Of a stretch of 64,000 nucleotides of DNA, positions 12,442-23,930 are shown piece after piece (position 1 is the first letter of the stretch; every line of letters begins with the position of its first letter). Origin of the DNA: Fasciolopsis buskii. Taxonomy: Eukaryota > Platyhelminthes > Trematoda > Plagiorchiida > Fasciolidae. The notes beneath the pieces are model-generated. The model did no database searches. It worked only from the letters and a program-made list of their open reading frames with translations, and was not told the DNA's origin. The position numbers and the translations under genes are program-made. The DNA lies in contig LUCM01000100.1 in assembly GCA_008360955.1 (NCBI GenBank), positions 140,435-204,434 of the forward strand, read 5' to 3'.

Positions 12442-15400
12442 AACTAGTCTCTTCAAGTGAAAATGGCTTGACATTTTAGTCTTTTATTCCCACATCACCG
12501 GAAGGTTTCTGCAGTAGTAGTTGAAAAAAATTTTCCCGCCGGTTTATGCTGCTTCTTGCAATCTGCCTCTAGCCAGATGCTTTATATTTTTCGACACAAG
12601 AAATCAATCCCAAAAAGACCGTTAGGACCATTATAATCGGACGTTTGTTTTGAATTCAGAGATCAAATAGATCGATGGAAGAATAAGAGACCGTTGTAAG
12701 ACATGAACAGCTCGCGATCGGTAACTACGTGATGTGGAATCTTGTAGAGGCTGTGCCTTGAAGTTGTTGGTTTGCAATATCATTATCGAGTTCACTGACC
12801 TTCCTGCGCGTCAGTTGGACTGAATCCTTGCAAGCGTGTAACAGTTCAAGATGTACTCAAGCTCACTCTGTTCAGACGCTTCCTTCTCACCCACTTTTAG
12901 AAATGAACCGGTACATTTGTTGTCACCAACTGAGCACCAGCGCATCCGGGCTTTGTAAGCGATCAACGGCATTCCCTTGCACCTACCGTAGTGCCATCGC
13001 ATGTTTCGCGGTGATTTCTTTTGCCAAGACTAGAATGCGTCTGCACCATTTTTAGTACTCAGTCGGCCTCCAAGAAGATATATAAAGCTCTGTCAGAAAG
13101 TGAGATATCTGTTAACGAATCGCTGACCCCTTCCTCTGCTTACATACTACTCTTATATTCCGGAAACCCAGTGCATACTATAACAGACTACTTATTAGAG
13201 TTAGCGATTTCGGACAAGGGGAAAGCCACCTGAACTTGGTAAGCATGATCATTTGAATCGCCGTTTCTTTGCACTGATCATGTTGCTGTTACTCTTTCTT
13301 ACAATGTACATACCACTTTCTTGGATTGTGCAGAAAGTCACTCTAAGTTTGCATTGCTAATTTTTTAATTACTGGTAACATCTTATCACTCGTGATGTGC
13401 TCACACTTCTTCATACTACTAAATCCATTATAACATATTCACGCTATAATGAATTGAACAATTAAACGAATTCGATGCGTATTACGACTTCGCTTGACGT
13501 GGTTTCATCCTCCATGTGAGTGAGCGTTTCTATTCATTCAATAACGTAATTCAGAAATCCTTAGGACATTTTCACGAGAAAGCAGACTGACGGTTGACGT
13601 GAAATCTGTAGTTGCTTAGGCGATTAGGTACCTTGTTGCCAAGCCGAATAAACGAACTAACTGTTTTGTTAACCAAATCCATGAAATACCGAAGACGAAC
13701 AGGGACACAGCGGTCGACGGGACAGTCCTCTAAACTTTTCAATTTAAAAACCCAACGCCGACATCCTCATGGAGCCAGGTTTACCGTATCCGAAAAGCTT
13801 CTGATTGCACGTATTCTCGGCTTTTGAGTTTTTGACGGTCTCGAACGTTCGTGATTATTGATTGAACATTAGTGTGGACTACAGTGAGCGGACACATGCA
13901 TGACGAAGGCCACTCGTCTTTCTTACCGTGCCATCATTTTGATGCCGTGTGTATGGATTTATCGTGGGATTCTGGGGGAATATTAGAGGCACAGATGAAG
14001 GAATGATGAAAGCAGTCCATTTTAGTTCAACCTGTCTTCAGTTGCGCTAATAAGTAGTAAGTTATAATGTCACAAATACTGTGTCCTAGTTAGATGTTGT
14101 GATTAGCTAGCCTTTTTGGTTGCTTATTAGGTTACCTATAATAACCGAAATATGGATGAATAGCCACAACCATCAACAGTGCTTTTACTGGCACTGGACC
14201 ATTCTCAATAAACAAATTAATGAAACTGACATTGCTTTTCACAAGACGGGGTGTGAAGACTACAGTAAAAATGGGAACACAAGGAGATGAGAGTTATTTG
14301 TAATTCCGTGACAAAATTTCATGAACAATAGGAACACTAGCCTGCTGAAGCAGGCAAGTCTCTGGACCTAACTGTTGCCAAAGTCAATCACGTTTGGAAT
14401 TCAGTCAGCGATCCAATAAAACAAGCGGCACAACAACGCTCAGCTTGTTAGCTTTGAGCTGCCGTGATTGGTCCGGAAAACTCAGAATTGTAGTAGATAA
14501 TTTTTTTGATGAACCACCGCTCCTTCTCTCTTCTCAACCTTTCGGTTTTGGTCCCTTTTTTGTCACTCTCCATCCAACTTTTCAAGTCGTGCAACACGTG
14601 AACTAACGAAAACAACCGGAAGTACTGACACTCCGTTAGCATAAGCTGACAAGTTCGGTTTTATGGGGGAAAAACACAGGTTATTAGGCAGCAAGAGATC
14701 AACGGATTGCACGTGGACAGTCTAGTATATTGGATTCATTACACTGTACTCTTTTGTCTCGCCTATCCCAAGTAACTAGTTCTCTAGCTCCTTCTAATCT
14801 CGAGGCTACGGAACACTGTATCAAGTGACCTGTACGTAAACTCGTTACATGCTCTTCAGTTTCCCTTCAAACATTCCTGTTTCTGAATTTTCGGAGATTT
14901 CACCCACATTCCGCCTAATTTCGACAAGCAGATGAGGCTGAGATCGAGTGCGAACTCACGTCCTATCGATATGATAGCAGTTCACAGCCTCATTACGATC
15001 TTTCCTGTTCTATGACAGTTACAGTTTTTCGATACTTTGTTTACAGTCGGTAACACAGACATGGTAGCTCAAGTTCTAGGTTTTCGATCAAACTCCAACT
15101 GCATCTTGATTCTTGTGCTTATCGAATTTGAGTGCTACAAATGAGCTGAATAGAGCCTTTGGACCCACGTGATCATATTATCATTTATCATGCGTTTCTG
15201 TTGATCTTTTGCAGCTTACTTGATATTTTTCAGTCTGTAAGTCTACAATTTGCTCCAATATTCCATGTGAAGAGCAGTGCATATCACACTACAACCGGTT
15301 TGTGAACCATTCACCGACCCCAAAAAGATGTCAATTTTTGTCAAGTAAGTCGTTCAAGCCTAAGACATTTAGCTCGTTGATTCCCACATTTGGATTTGTG

Positions 15401-17336
15401 GATTTCGTTTCTGTTACCTATCGAATCCCCAACTGACTTTGAAGCGGCCTTTGCGAAAGTTAATAGCAGAAAACCGAAAATTCAGCTAACAGAACCATTT
15501 AGGTTGTACACTACGTAGCCATTCCCCCAGATCCTTTCCGTTATAGCGTAACACCATTATTAAACAGTCTTAGCATTGTCTGTTCTGGTGCAGTTGAAGC
15601 GAACTGTTATCTGCTGAATGAATTCTAACACGTGTTTCCATGCTTTAGCTTAATCTAATCAAATACCAAGAAGATGCTATTGACTAGGACGCCTCGTCAA
15701 AATCAGTTGTGTTGGTTTTCTCTAACTTCTTGGCTGTGATATCGTCCTTCCTGTAGAGATGGACTTGGTCGGCTTATCATTTTTCCAAGCTCTTATTGTC
15801 GTAGACTACTGATTATTTCGCAGACAAAACTTCACTAATTGAGATAGAAACAAACCATGAAAACCTGCCCTGAATGCCTCCCGATTTAGTCGATTTATTT
15901 TCTTCATTACTCTATGTTGAATCCCTGAACACTGTTTCCACATTTCCCTCCGACCTGAACCAACCGGGATTTAGTAGTGCAATTAACCCAAGGTCAGCCA
16001 TATTAAATGGCATAGTGCAATCCTAATTATACCGATCCCGTCTCGTCAGTTAAAGAAGTTAATGAGATGTATGAAGTGGAATTTAATTGATTTTTTCGCA
16101 TACGATTTCAGACAGTATATGTTATTAGGCGTTATCTTAACTGTTCGGTTAACTTTGAGTACGGCTCAATTTCTGATTTTGGTTTGTTCTACACGTTTCG
16201 TTGATTTGTGCCTATCGAACACACAATCACTTATTCGCTCTTTGTTCAGAACAGTATTAGCGAATGGGTAGTGTGCACGCCTCGTTCGATTGGAGGTATG
16301 CACAAATCTTTTTAACTAGTTCCAGGTTGTTTTTTGATCAAATTGCTCAATATATTAATGTGATCGTCTACTAGTGATTGGTGTCACTACTTTGCATAAA
16401 TGTCATTTCACCTGATGCTGTAGTGAATCGGGGGATTATCAGAGAGACGGTACCAACCCACGACTCCGATTGATGCAAACTACAGAAAAACGCCTTCTTC
16501 ATATCTTTAAGTTACCACGATCAAAGAGTACAAGGAAATCAAAAGTCAACTGAGCAAAGCAGTCTTTAAAACAAACAGCGTTGTTGCTGACCCAAACGAT
16601 TGTGCATGTCGCAATCCAGAAACCGGAAGTATACAGTTATAAGGTTTAGTAAGCTCTTCTATACATGATTCTGGTAAATGCAAAGTGTATAGTGTGCAGC
16701 CGTCATGGTTACTGCTGTGTAAACCAGAGCCGAGTCAAGTGCAATCGAATTCAAACATGCTTGTAATTCAAGAGAACAAGTCAATGGTATCTTTTGGGGT
16801 TAATAACACCCAGTGCCAAAATAATCATTTGCAAGCGCGATTAAACTGGGAATCAAATTGATGGTTACTCAATAATGGTTCTCCTCACTCTGTTAAGGCT
16901 TGGTGAATGAATTATACGGGGGATTTAGTTCCTCCTCTATCTAGCCCATGCTCCGTCCATCCACTGTCTTTATCTGTTCATCACTAGGGTTTGTAAACTT
17001 CGGCACAAAGATAAAATTCCCTCAACGAAGATTACTGGAATTTTCGAATCTCTCACATTTGCTCGTATTTGCAGCACGTAGAATGTAGTTAACCTCACAT
17101 CGGCGCAGATGGATCGGCGAACTAAATGGTGTTAGAGGATGGGATCCAGAGACAAAAATGTGATGTAATCCGATCTTTCGAGGGGTGAGAAATCAGACGG
17201 CACAGCGCGCAAGATCACTTGGTCGATGGAGTTCATGTGGTGGCTGCCCTCGTGCGTGCGCGTGTCCGCATGTCATCAGCCCTTCGTTGCAATGCAGTTG
17301 ATGCAATCGGACTGAACAGAATCGCAGTTGACAAGT
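12442..17336. other. Long non-coding stretch, nothing recognised
   Basis: Nearly 5 kb without a recognised gene, RNA or mobile element. All frames are short. A small perfect stem-loop (GCCTGC-TGAA-GCAGGC, 14,340-14,355) is the only local structure noted. Confidence 0.55.
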
Positions 17337-18221
17337 CGACAGAAACTTAAACGTTACAGTATCCACTTTCTTCTTTATCAAAGAATGCTTCAACAGTTAC
17401 CTAGGATTGTGTTGATAAAGATACCGCGGTGTGGATACGTGAACCTATAAGATATACTATTGATTACTGAAATTTTCGTTCCCATGGTTTCAAAACAAAT
17501 GCATGCCTAAACTGTGGCATAGATAGTGTTGGTGCGCAGAAAGAAGGGTAACCCATAGCTACATGGGACCGAACTCGTCCTTCTGATTGTGCAAGCTATC
17601 AATCACTGTGGGAAAATAAATTAATCGATCAACTCTTAATTAAGCGGCTTTCCCTGCCCTTCTGTGTAGGCTGCGTGTCCTGTAAAAAATGAGCTGCCAG
17701 TTTTGGAATTCTATCAAGGCAGGCCAAAAAGATTCAGATGCGTAGATTCTGTGCTGTTTACATTGTTGAATCTATGGGCAACCGCCTGTAAAATGCACTG
17801 GTTTTTGGACTACGCCGGCCAAGACAAGCACTTTGGTCGTCGAAAGTAAAACTGCAAAGAAAAGGAAGGATTTGCCAACGAAATCGACTCACTGGAGCGG
17901 AATAGAACCGTTATTGATAATGTAGCACTTGTGTGAATAAGTGAGTAAATAATTAGTAGTACGAATCGATTCGCTGTGTTGGTAACCATATGAGAAATCA
18001 TGAATGGAAAGGGATGCTAGTGAGGGACTCTCGAGAAACAAAGCCATTAAGTGGGTGTATGATAGCTAACGAGTAGTCAGTTGTAATTATCAAATTTGGC
18101 TTTTTTGGAGGCTAGAAACTTACCGTCACGGCTGAGTGAGTCGAAGTCAACTCATTTAAAGCGTGTGGGCCTCCTTGAGGGGAAAACGAAAAAGGGAAAC
18201 TGCTTTTGATTGTAAAACTTG

Positions 18222-18256
18222 CCTTGAGAAAGACTACCCACGGTAGTCGAAACGTT
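18222..18256 (+). ncRNA. Hammerhead-ribozyme-like motif (degenerate)
   Basis: The order is TGCCTTGAGAAA, then a perfect 7-bp stem (GACTACC / GGTAGTC, 3-base loop), then GAAACG, which begins a further GTTGG...CCAAC hairpin. This matches the layout of a hammerhead core (CUGANGA, stem II, GAAA, stem III). The first box reads CTTGAGA or TTGAGAA rather than CTGANGA, so catalysis is doubtful. Hammerhead motifs are known in Penelope-like and some SINE-like retroelements of flatworms and other animals. A second copy with the same 13-nt leading word lies at 27945-27981 on the minus strand. Confidence 0.35.
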
Positions 18257-18419
18257 GGCGCATTACATCTACCAACAACGCTGTGTTATTAATATTATAT
18301 CATTCACAATAGAAACTGCTTTTACTTCGAAGCTATTTATGGTCATGAAGAGATTGTACTAAGAAGAACAGACTTTTGCTACTGACAAATTGGTAGTAGC
18401 ACGAAGTGATATGACAAGA

Positions 18420-18690
18420 GATTATAGCCCATGATCCACCACGGCGGATGGGAAGGAGCCAATCAGAAAGGATGAGTTCGTTTTGAAGTTCACTGATTCC
18501 TTGTAGCGGGACGTAGTGGCAACTGTTTTTTGGCAACTTCTCTGCGGACCTGTAGTCCATGCTCTCACACCATACAGGAGCAGATTTCTTAGCAAATGTA
18601 CTATTCTGTCCCAGATGATGTTAGCAAAATTCAAGTAATTGTGAGACCCCATGATCAAAGAATCTTACGGAAACCGAGGTAGTTCGTTAG
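18420..18690 (-). pseudogene. Possible RTE C-terminal fragment
   Basis: On the minus strand the frame reads FANIIWDRxVHLLRNLLLYGVRAW (split here by one unknown), which resembles the FANLRHLW...VRSVLLYGCETW region after the thumb of RTE-type reverse transcriptases. Only this short block matches; the flanks do not. It may equally be chance, and it is repeated at 19866-20136 by the duplication. Confidence 0.35.
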
Positions 18691-18772
18691 CGAATACAAA
18701 ATATGCTAGCTATCTGAATCACCACATCATGCCTACAGGGGATGGTTGCAGTCAATATTCTTAGAGAGGCAC

Positions 18773-18782
18773 NNNNNNNNNN
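18773..18782. other. Assembly gap (10 N)
   Basis: Ten unknown bases between two exact 1,436-bp copies. Same pattern as gap 1. Confidence 0.99.
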
Positions 18783-20218
18783 CGACAGAAACTTAAACGT
18801 TACAGTATCCACTTTCTTCTTTATCAAAGAATGCTTCAACAGTTACCTAGGATTGTGTTGATAAAGATACCGCGGTGTGGATACGTGAACCTATAAGATA
18901 TACTATTGATTACTGAAATTTTCGTTCCCATGGTTTCAAAACAAATGCATGCCTAAACTGTGGCATAGATAGTGTTGGTGCGCAGAAAGAAGGGTAACCC
19001 ATAGCTACATGGGACCGAACTCGTCCTTCTGATTGTGCAAGCTATCAATCACTGTGGGAAAATAAATTAATCGATCAACTCTTAATTAAGCGGCTTTCCC
19101 TGCCCTTCTGTGTAGGCTGCGTGTCCTGTAAAAAATGAGCTGCCAGTTTTGGAATTCTATCAAGGCAGGCCAAAAAGATTCAGATGCGTAGATTCTGTGC
19201 TGTTTACATTGTTGAATCTATGGGCAACCGCCTGTAAAATGCACTGGTTTTTGGACTACGCCGGCCAAGACAAGCACTTTGGTCGTCGAAAGTAAAACTG
19301 CAAAGAAAAGGAAGGATTTGCCAACGAAATCGACTCACTGGAGCGGAATAGAACCGTTATTGATAATGTAGCACTTGTGTGAATAAGTGAGTAAATAATT
19401 AGTAGTACGAATCGATTCGCTGTGTTGGTAACCATATGAGAAATCATGAATGGAAAGGGATGCTAGTGAGGGACTCTCGAGAAACAAAGCCATTAAGTGG
19501 GTGTATGATAGCTAACGAGTAGTCAGTTGTAATTATCAAATTTGGCTTTTTTGGAGGCTAGAAACTTACCGTCACGGCTGAGTGAGTCGAAGTCAACTCA
19601 TTTAAAGCGTGTGGGCCTCCTTGAGGGGAAAACGAAAAAGGGAAACTGCTTTTGATTGTAAAACTTGCCTTGAGAAAGACTACCCACGGTAGTCGAAACG
19701 TTGGCGCATTACATCTACCAACAACGCTGTGTTATTAATATTATATCATTCACAATAGAAACTGCTTTTACTTCGAAGCTATTTATGGTCATGAAGAGAT
19801 TGTACTAAGAAGAACAGACTTTTGCTACTGACAAATTGGTAGTAGCACGAAGTGATATGACAAGAGATTATAGCCCATGATCCACCACGGCGGATGGGAA
19901 GGAGCCAATCAGAAAGGATGAGTTCGTTTTGAAGTTCACTGATTCCTTGTAGCGGGACGTAGTGGCAACTGTTTTTTGGCAACTTCTCTGCGGACCTGTA
20001 GTCCATGCTCTCACACCATACAGGAGCAGATTTCTTAGCAAATGTACTATTCTGTCCCAGATGATGTTAGCAAAATTCAAGTAATTGTGAGACCCCATGA
20101 TCAAAGAATCTTACGGAAACCGAGGTAGTTCGTTAGCGAATACAAAATATGCTAGCTATCTGAATCACCACATCATGCCTACAGGGGATGGTTGCAGTCA
20201 ATATTCTTAGAGAGGCAC
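18783..20218 (+). repeat. Direct duplicate block, copy 2 (flanks gap 2)
   Basis: Second copy of 17337-18772, ending at 20218 where unique sequence resumes. It carries duplicates of the hammerhead-like motif (19668-19702) and of the possible RTE fragment. Confidence 0.95.
19668..19702 (+). ncRNA. Hammerhead-like motif, assembly duplicate
   Basis: Exact repeat of 18222-18256 inside the duplicated block; not independent evidence. Confidence 0.3.
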
Positions 20219-22661
20219 GGTTGGGATGCTGTGTTGTCCCTCTTAACAATATGGGTGTAACAGTGGCCTCATTTTCAACAGATGAAATCGGTAATATTTA
20301 GTGTAATTATTAAGATCTTAACAGCTTCAGTGTTTCACTCACTACTGCAAATTATATTAGCATAAGATAAATGTTTCATCTCGTCTGTTAATCAGATCAT
20401 CAGAGGTACATACCCAAGGTGTCTCAACTGGGTTCTCACCCGGAGTGGTTGAATGAGTGGATAGACGCATTATCCACAAGTGATTAACCTCTAAACTATT
20501 TCACTCGCGAATGCGGCCGCCTTATATCCTTGAGAATGCTTGTCGTTATAGGCTGCACGAGTTAAACAAAGTCTGGATTCCTTGTAAATAAGCGGCCAAA
20601 AGTAGGATCCTGTTTGTAGTGACCTTTGACCTAATTCTACATGATGGACCCTAGATAAACCTTGTTTATCGTCCAAACTGACACGACTTCATAAATGCAC
20701 AGGCGATTTACATCCATAAACCACTGAGGATGGGAAGAGAGAATGGTTGCCTTAAAGGAAAGCCCTTTGTGGTATCAGTATAAGAGGAGGGCAATAGTAA
20801 TCTTCAAATAGTGTGGGGCAAATTGATGATCTGAAGTTTGATATGAGAAGGAAGAAAGCGCGGAAAAATGTCAGAAATCGTGGTAACTTCAATACTCGAG
20901 TGTGTAGCGTACTTGGAAGTTCCTCATTGCAAGAAGTTGATAAGAGGCAATAAACATCTTTCCAGAAACATTTTCGAGATTTTTCTGATTATCTGCAAAA
21001 TGTGATGGGACTCATTAAGGAAGTGTTGAAAATCAGAAGTGGAGTGTTACGATAATAACTCACTAGTAAATTTGTCATTATTGATTTTACTCACAGAACA
21101 AACTGATTAACGAGATGAGCCCATCTGTCTTGTTTGGATATACGTCACGCTTCTGTAAACAAGTGAAATTAGCGTGCTGATAATCACCGGATCAGATGAA
21201 ATCATATCTTCTGAGGTAATTAAAGAAGTAAGTGTGCTTCTCATACTGGGTGAAAACAATAGAAAAAAACGATTAGCAAAAGAGGTAGGACCAGGTTTAC
21301 GCAAAATGCAATTGCACAATTTCTTTTGTTACATTTGTTAGGGTGACTTTCAGTATCGCCTAGCTAGTTAAATTATGGAAGATTAATATTCCTCGTACTA
21401 GTGACAGAATAGGTAAAAATAGGGAGTAGAGATGTTAACAGTAGTGACCGAGGACAGACAGAAGATCACTCTAGTCACGTTGAAGTGTTCATTTACGTCC
21501 ATTAAAATGCAACATGAAGCTTCTTGTGAGCCAAATATTATACTCATCTAAGATTTAATTTCTTGGAATTTGGGAAGTATCTCCGGTCTGACAATGACAG
21601 AGTTCCCCCTATCCGTGATGATTCCTGCTGTGAACCACCGCAAAACTTCACTGTTTTAGTCCTGATCAAACCAAAATGTTAAGGAACATAAGATCAGAGG
21701 GCAACCCTCTTCAGCAATTTCTTTATAGAATTGACTTTTGGCGGATCTTTTGAGGGTCACCACTTCCCGTGCATCCATCTACAAAGCTAACTGGTCGCAA
21801 AATTAACGTGCATAGCATTTTCACTTCCTACACAACATGAATAGGTGTGCTGATTTGTTGTGCATCGCACGCTTACCTCAGGCCTTCAGTAGCACAGCCC
21901 AACTCAGCTATCTTCATATCTATTTAAAGAATAAGGCAAGAAGTACCAACAGTGGTGCAACTAGATCAAGGAAAGGATTTGTTTCTATTGTTTTCAGTAG
22001 TAACATGCAAAAACCCCACTCTTGTTTTGTTGTGATGGGTTTTCTGTCTTTATCAAAGGATTTGTTTATTATCACGCATGTTTTTATTGGTTGGGCAGAA
22101 AAGCTGGAAAACGTCGAAGACAAACGAACAATGACAGTAAATATTATCCGAATATGTAACGCAAACTGGAGTAAAGGGTAGCTTTACTTTTAATAGTTAG
22201 TTGTCTCATTGCCGCGAAAACGAAGTGAATGATTAATATAACCCACCGGACCGCATCCCGTGGTCTACACGTAAAATCACCGCAGCTTTCCTCCCTCAAA
22301 AATTCTTCATCAACTTGGCTTGCTTGCTGAATTGAATTTCGAAATGGTGCTGGATTAGGACGCAATGATCTAAAAAGTAATCCTGGATCGTCGGTTTTTA
22401 TCTTTCTGTTTGAAATGATTTATTGTTTATCACTTGAACTTCTATTATGTATTCGATCATCATGTCCTCCAATCACTGTTCTACCTTAGATGTTTTCTCC
22501 TTCTCCATTCCTCGAATCAATCGGTTCGATAATTCCACAATTCACCCAGGGATATCCAAAAGTGTGTAAACAAAAAGGGGCCTAGAACTCGATAACTGTA
22601 CTGATTAGCATGGTCACCTGAATTTAGCAGCGAGAATATTGGATTGTTTCCGTCTGAACTG
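20219..22661. other. Non-coding stretch downstream of the Gypsy relic
   Basis: The Gypsy element at 22662-23930 reads leftward, so its reverse transcriptase would be expected here. I could not find RT, RNase H or integrase motifs on the minus strand, so the element seems truncated or replaced. No other gene is recognised; the frame at 21837-22181 (+) has no family signature. Confidence 0.5.
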
Positions 22662-23930
22662 TTAAAAGGATCTAGGTCCCAATGGAAGGTTATTGGTTCC
22701 ATCATAAATCGTATAAGAATTCTTCGATTTTACGGAATTTTTAATACCTTTGTTAGAACTGCCTTGGCTTGTTTGTACTGGTTGTTTATTAACACCGAAT
22801 TCCGTACCGAAACCCTCATTTCTCAAGCTTCTCGCTTCCTCTTGCGGAAACTCCTCAACGCCAAACTCCAGCGACAGTTTTAACCTCTGCATTGCTTTCG
22901 GTCCCAAAATAGATGAACACCCATTTGAAATTAAGAATTTGATTTTTGCAGTTTCCTCGTCATCCTTTTGAACTCTCAACTCGTACTCTCCCAGAAAATT
23001 GGCCTAATGACCAGTTACTCCTCGTATCGTAATTTCCGTCCTTTTTCGTGAAAACCTCAGGGTAATGCCCTCCTAGAAACCGCATGGCTGACCCCATACT
23101 TCATCTGTCATTTACGAAAGTGTGAGATGTACCAGTATGATGCATATATTAAGAGCCTTCATAATGAAGACGTAAGGATGCAACAGGAGGAGGGATTTCA
23201 GTAACCTTCTCGTCACTCAAGTTGCACGACTAGCGTCGGCATACCTTCTGACTGTGTCCGGTCTTCCCGCAGGAACGACAAAGGGCAAAACAAAATGGCC
23301 CCGTGAAAAGCAAACGGAACTCGTCGCAAGAGAAGAAGCGATTCACCGATTCGGCCTGTTGTTCTGGAATTTCCTTAGCAGGTAGCAGGTGAGGGGCTGA
23401 CGAGACTGAACCTTTTGAAAATGATCAACGGAATGTTCGGGTGCGGCGTTGAAAGCATCTTCCGATTGTTCACAAAACTTTCGAGTTTCAACAAATGAAA
23501 AATACTACTGCGGTAATTCTTTTTGAATCTTGGAATGGTTTACACTTGTAATCGATGAGTCACGTAACCGGATATCCAGTTCATCTCCAAAGTTGTAGTT
23601 GGATGGTTGTCTGTAGTGTTAGGGTAAATTCACGACATTTCCTGTTGGGGCTGAGGGCAAGTAGTGAAATTTCACACTTTCCGATACTAGAAAATTCACT
23701 GGAGCTGCGTGACTGAGTGCCTTCAGTTCCTCGAATGACATCGACCCCGAAGATCTTGGGAATCTCAAGCTTACCATTAAGGACTACAAAGAATGACCAC
23801 TAAGGGTTCTCCCTCTTTAAGTCTCTCGGGAAAATACACCACAATTCAAACCGTTCGATTCAATCTTCTCTCTCGGCAACATCAGCATAGGGCTTTAACT
23901 GCTTAATATTAGCCAGGCTCAACACACGAC
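22662..23930 (-). pseudogene. Ty3/Gypsy LTR retrotransposon relic: gag to protease linker
   Basis: On the minus strand the order is gag then protease. Gag starts near 23,925 with KQLKPYADVAERED and an ERFELW block. It continues with an MSFEELKAL / APVNFLVSE region (about 23,700), a NFGDELDIRLRD block (about 23,590), and FVETRKFCEQ with VQSRQP (about 23,490-23,410). The zinc knuckle CRSCGKTGHSQKVC (CX2CX4HX4C, 23239-23280) follows, then a LSDEKVTEIPPP spacer, an ITIRGVTGH protease strand (23008-23034), and finally KFLISNGCSSILG / MQRLKLSL (about 22,900), typical of the end of protease. Stops and frameshifts interrupt it, and the protease catalytic DTG segment expected between about 23,100 and 23,035 is missing. 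Gag packages element RNA and the protease matures the polyprotein; this copy can do neither. No LTR was found. Confidence 0.85.
23239..23280 (-). other. CCHC zinc knuckle inside the Gypsy gag relic
   Basis: The pattern Cys-X2-Cys-X4-His-X4-Cys is complete (CRSCGKTGHSQKVC). It is the nucleic-acid-binding signature of retroviral-type nucleocapsid and the firmest single piece of evidence for the gag assignment. Confidence 0.9.

Larger units (their letters stand above)
17337..18772 (+). repeat. Direct duplicate block, copy 1 (flanks gap 2)
   Basis: This 1,436-bp block recurs at 18783-20218 at a constant offset of 1,446, with the 10-N gap exactly between. As with gap 1, the perfect repeat ending flush at the gap suggests an unmerged contig overlap. 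The block contains a hammerhead-like motif and a possible RTE C-terminal fragment. Confidence 0.95.
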
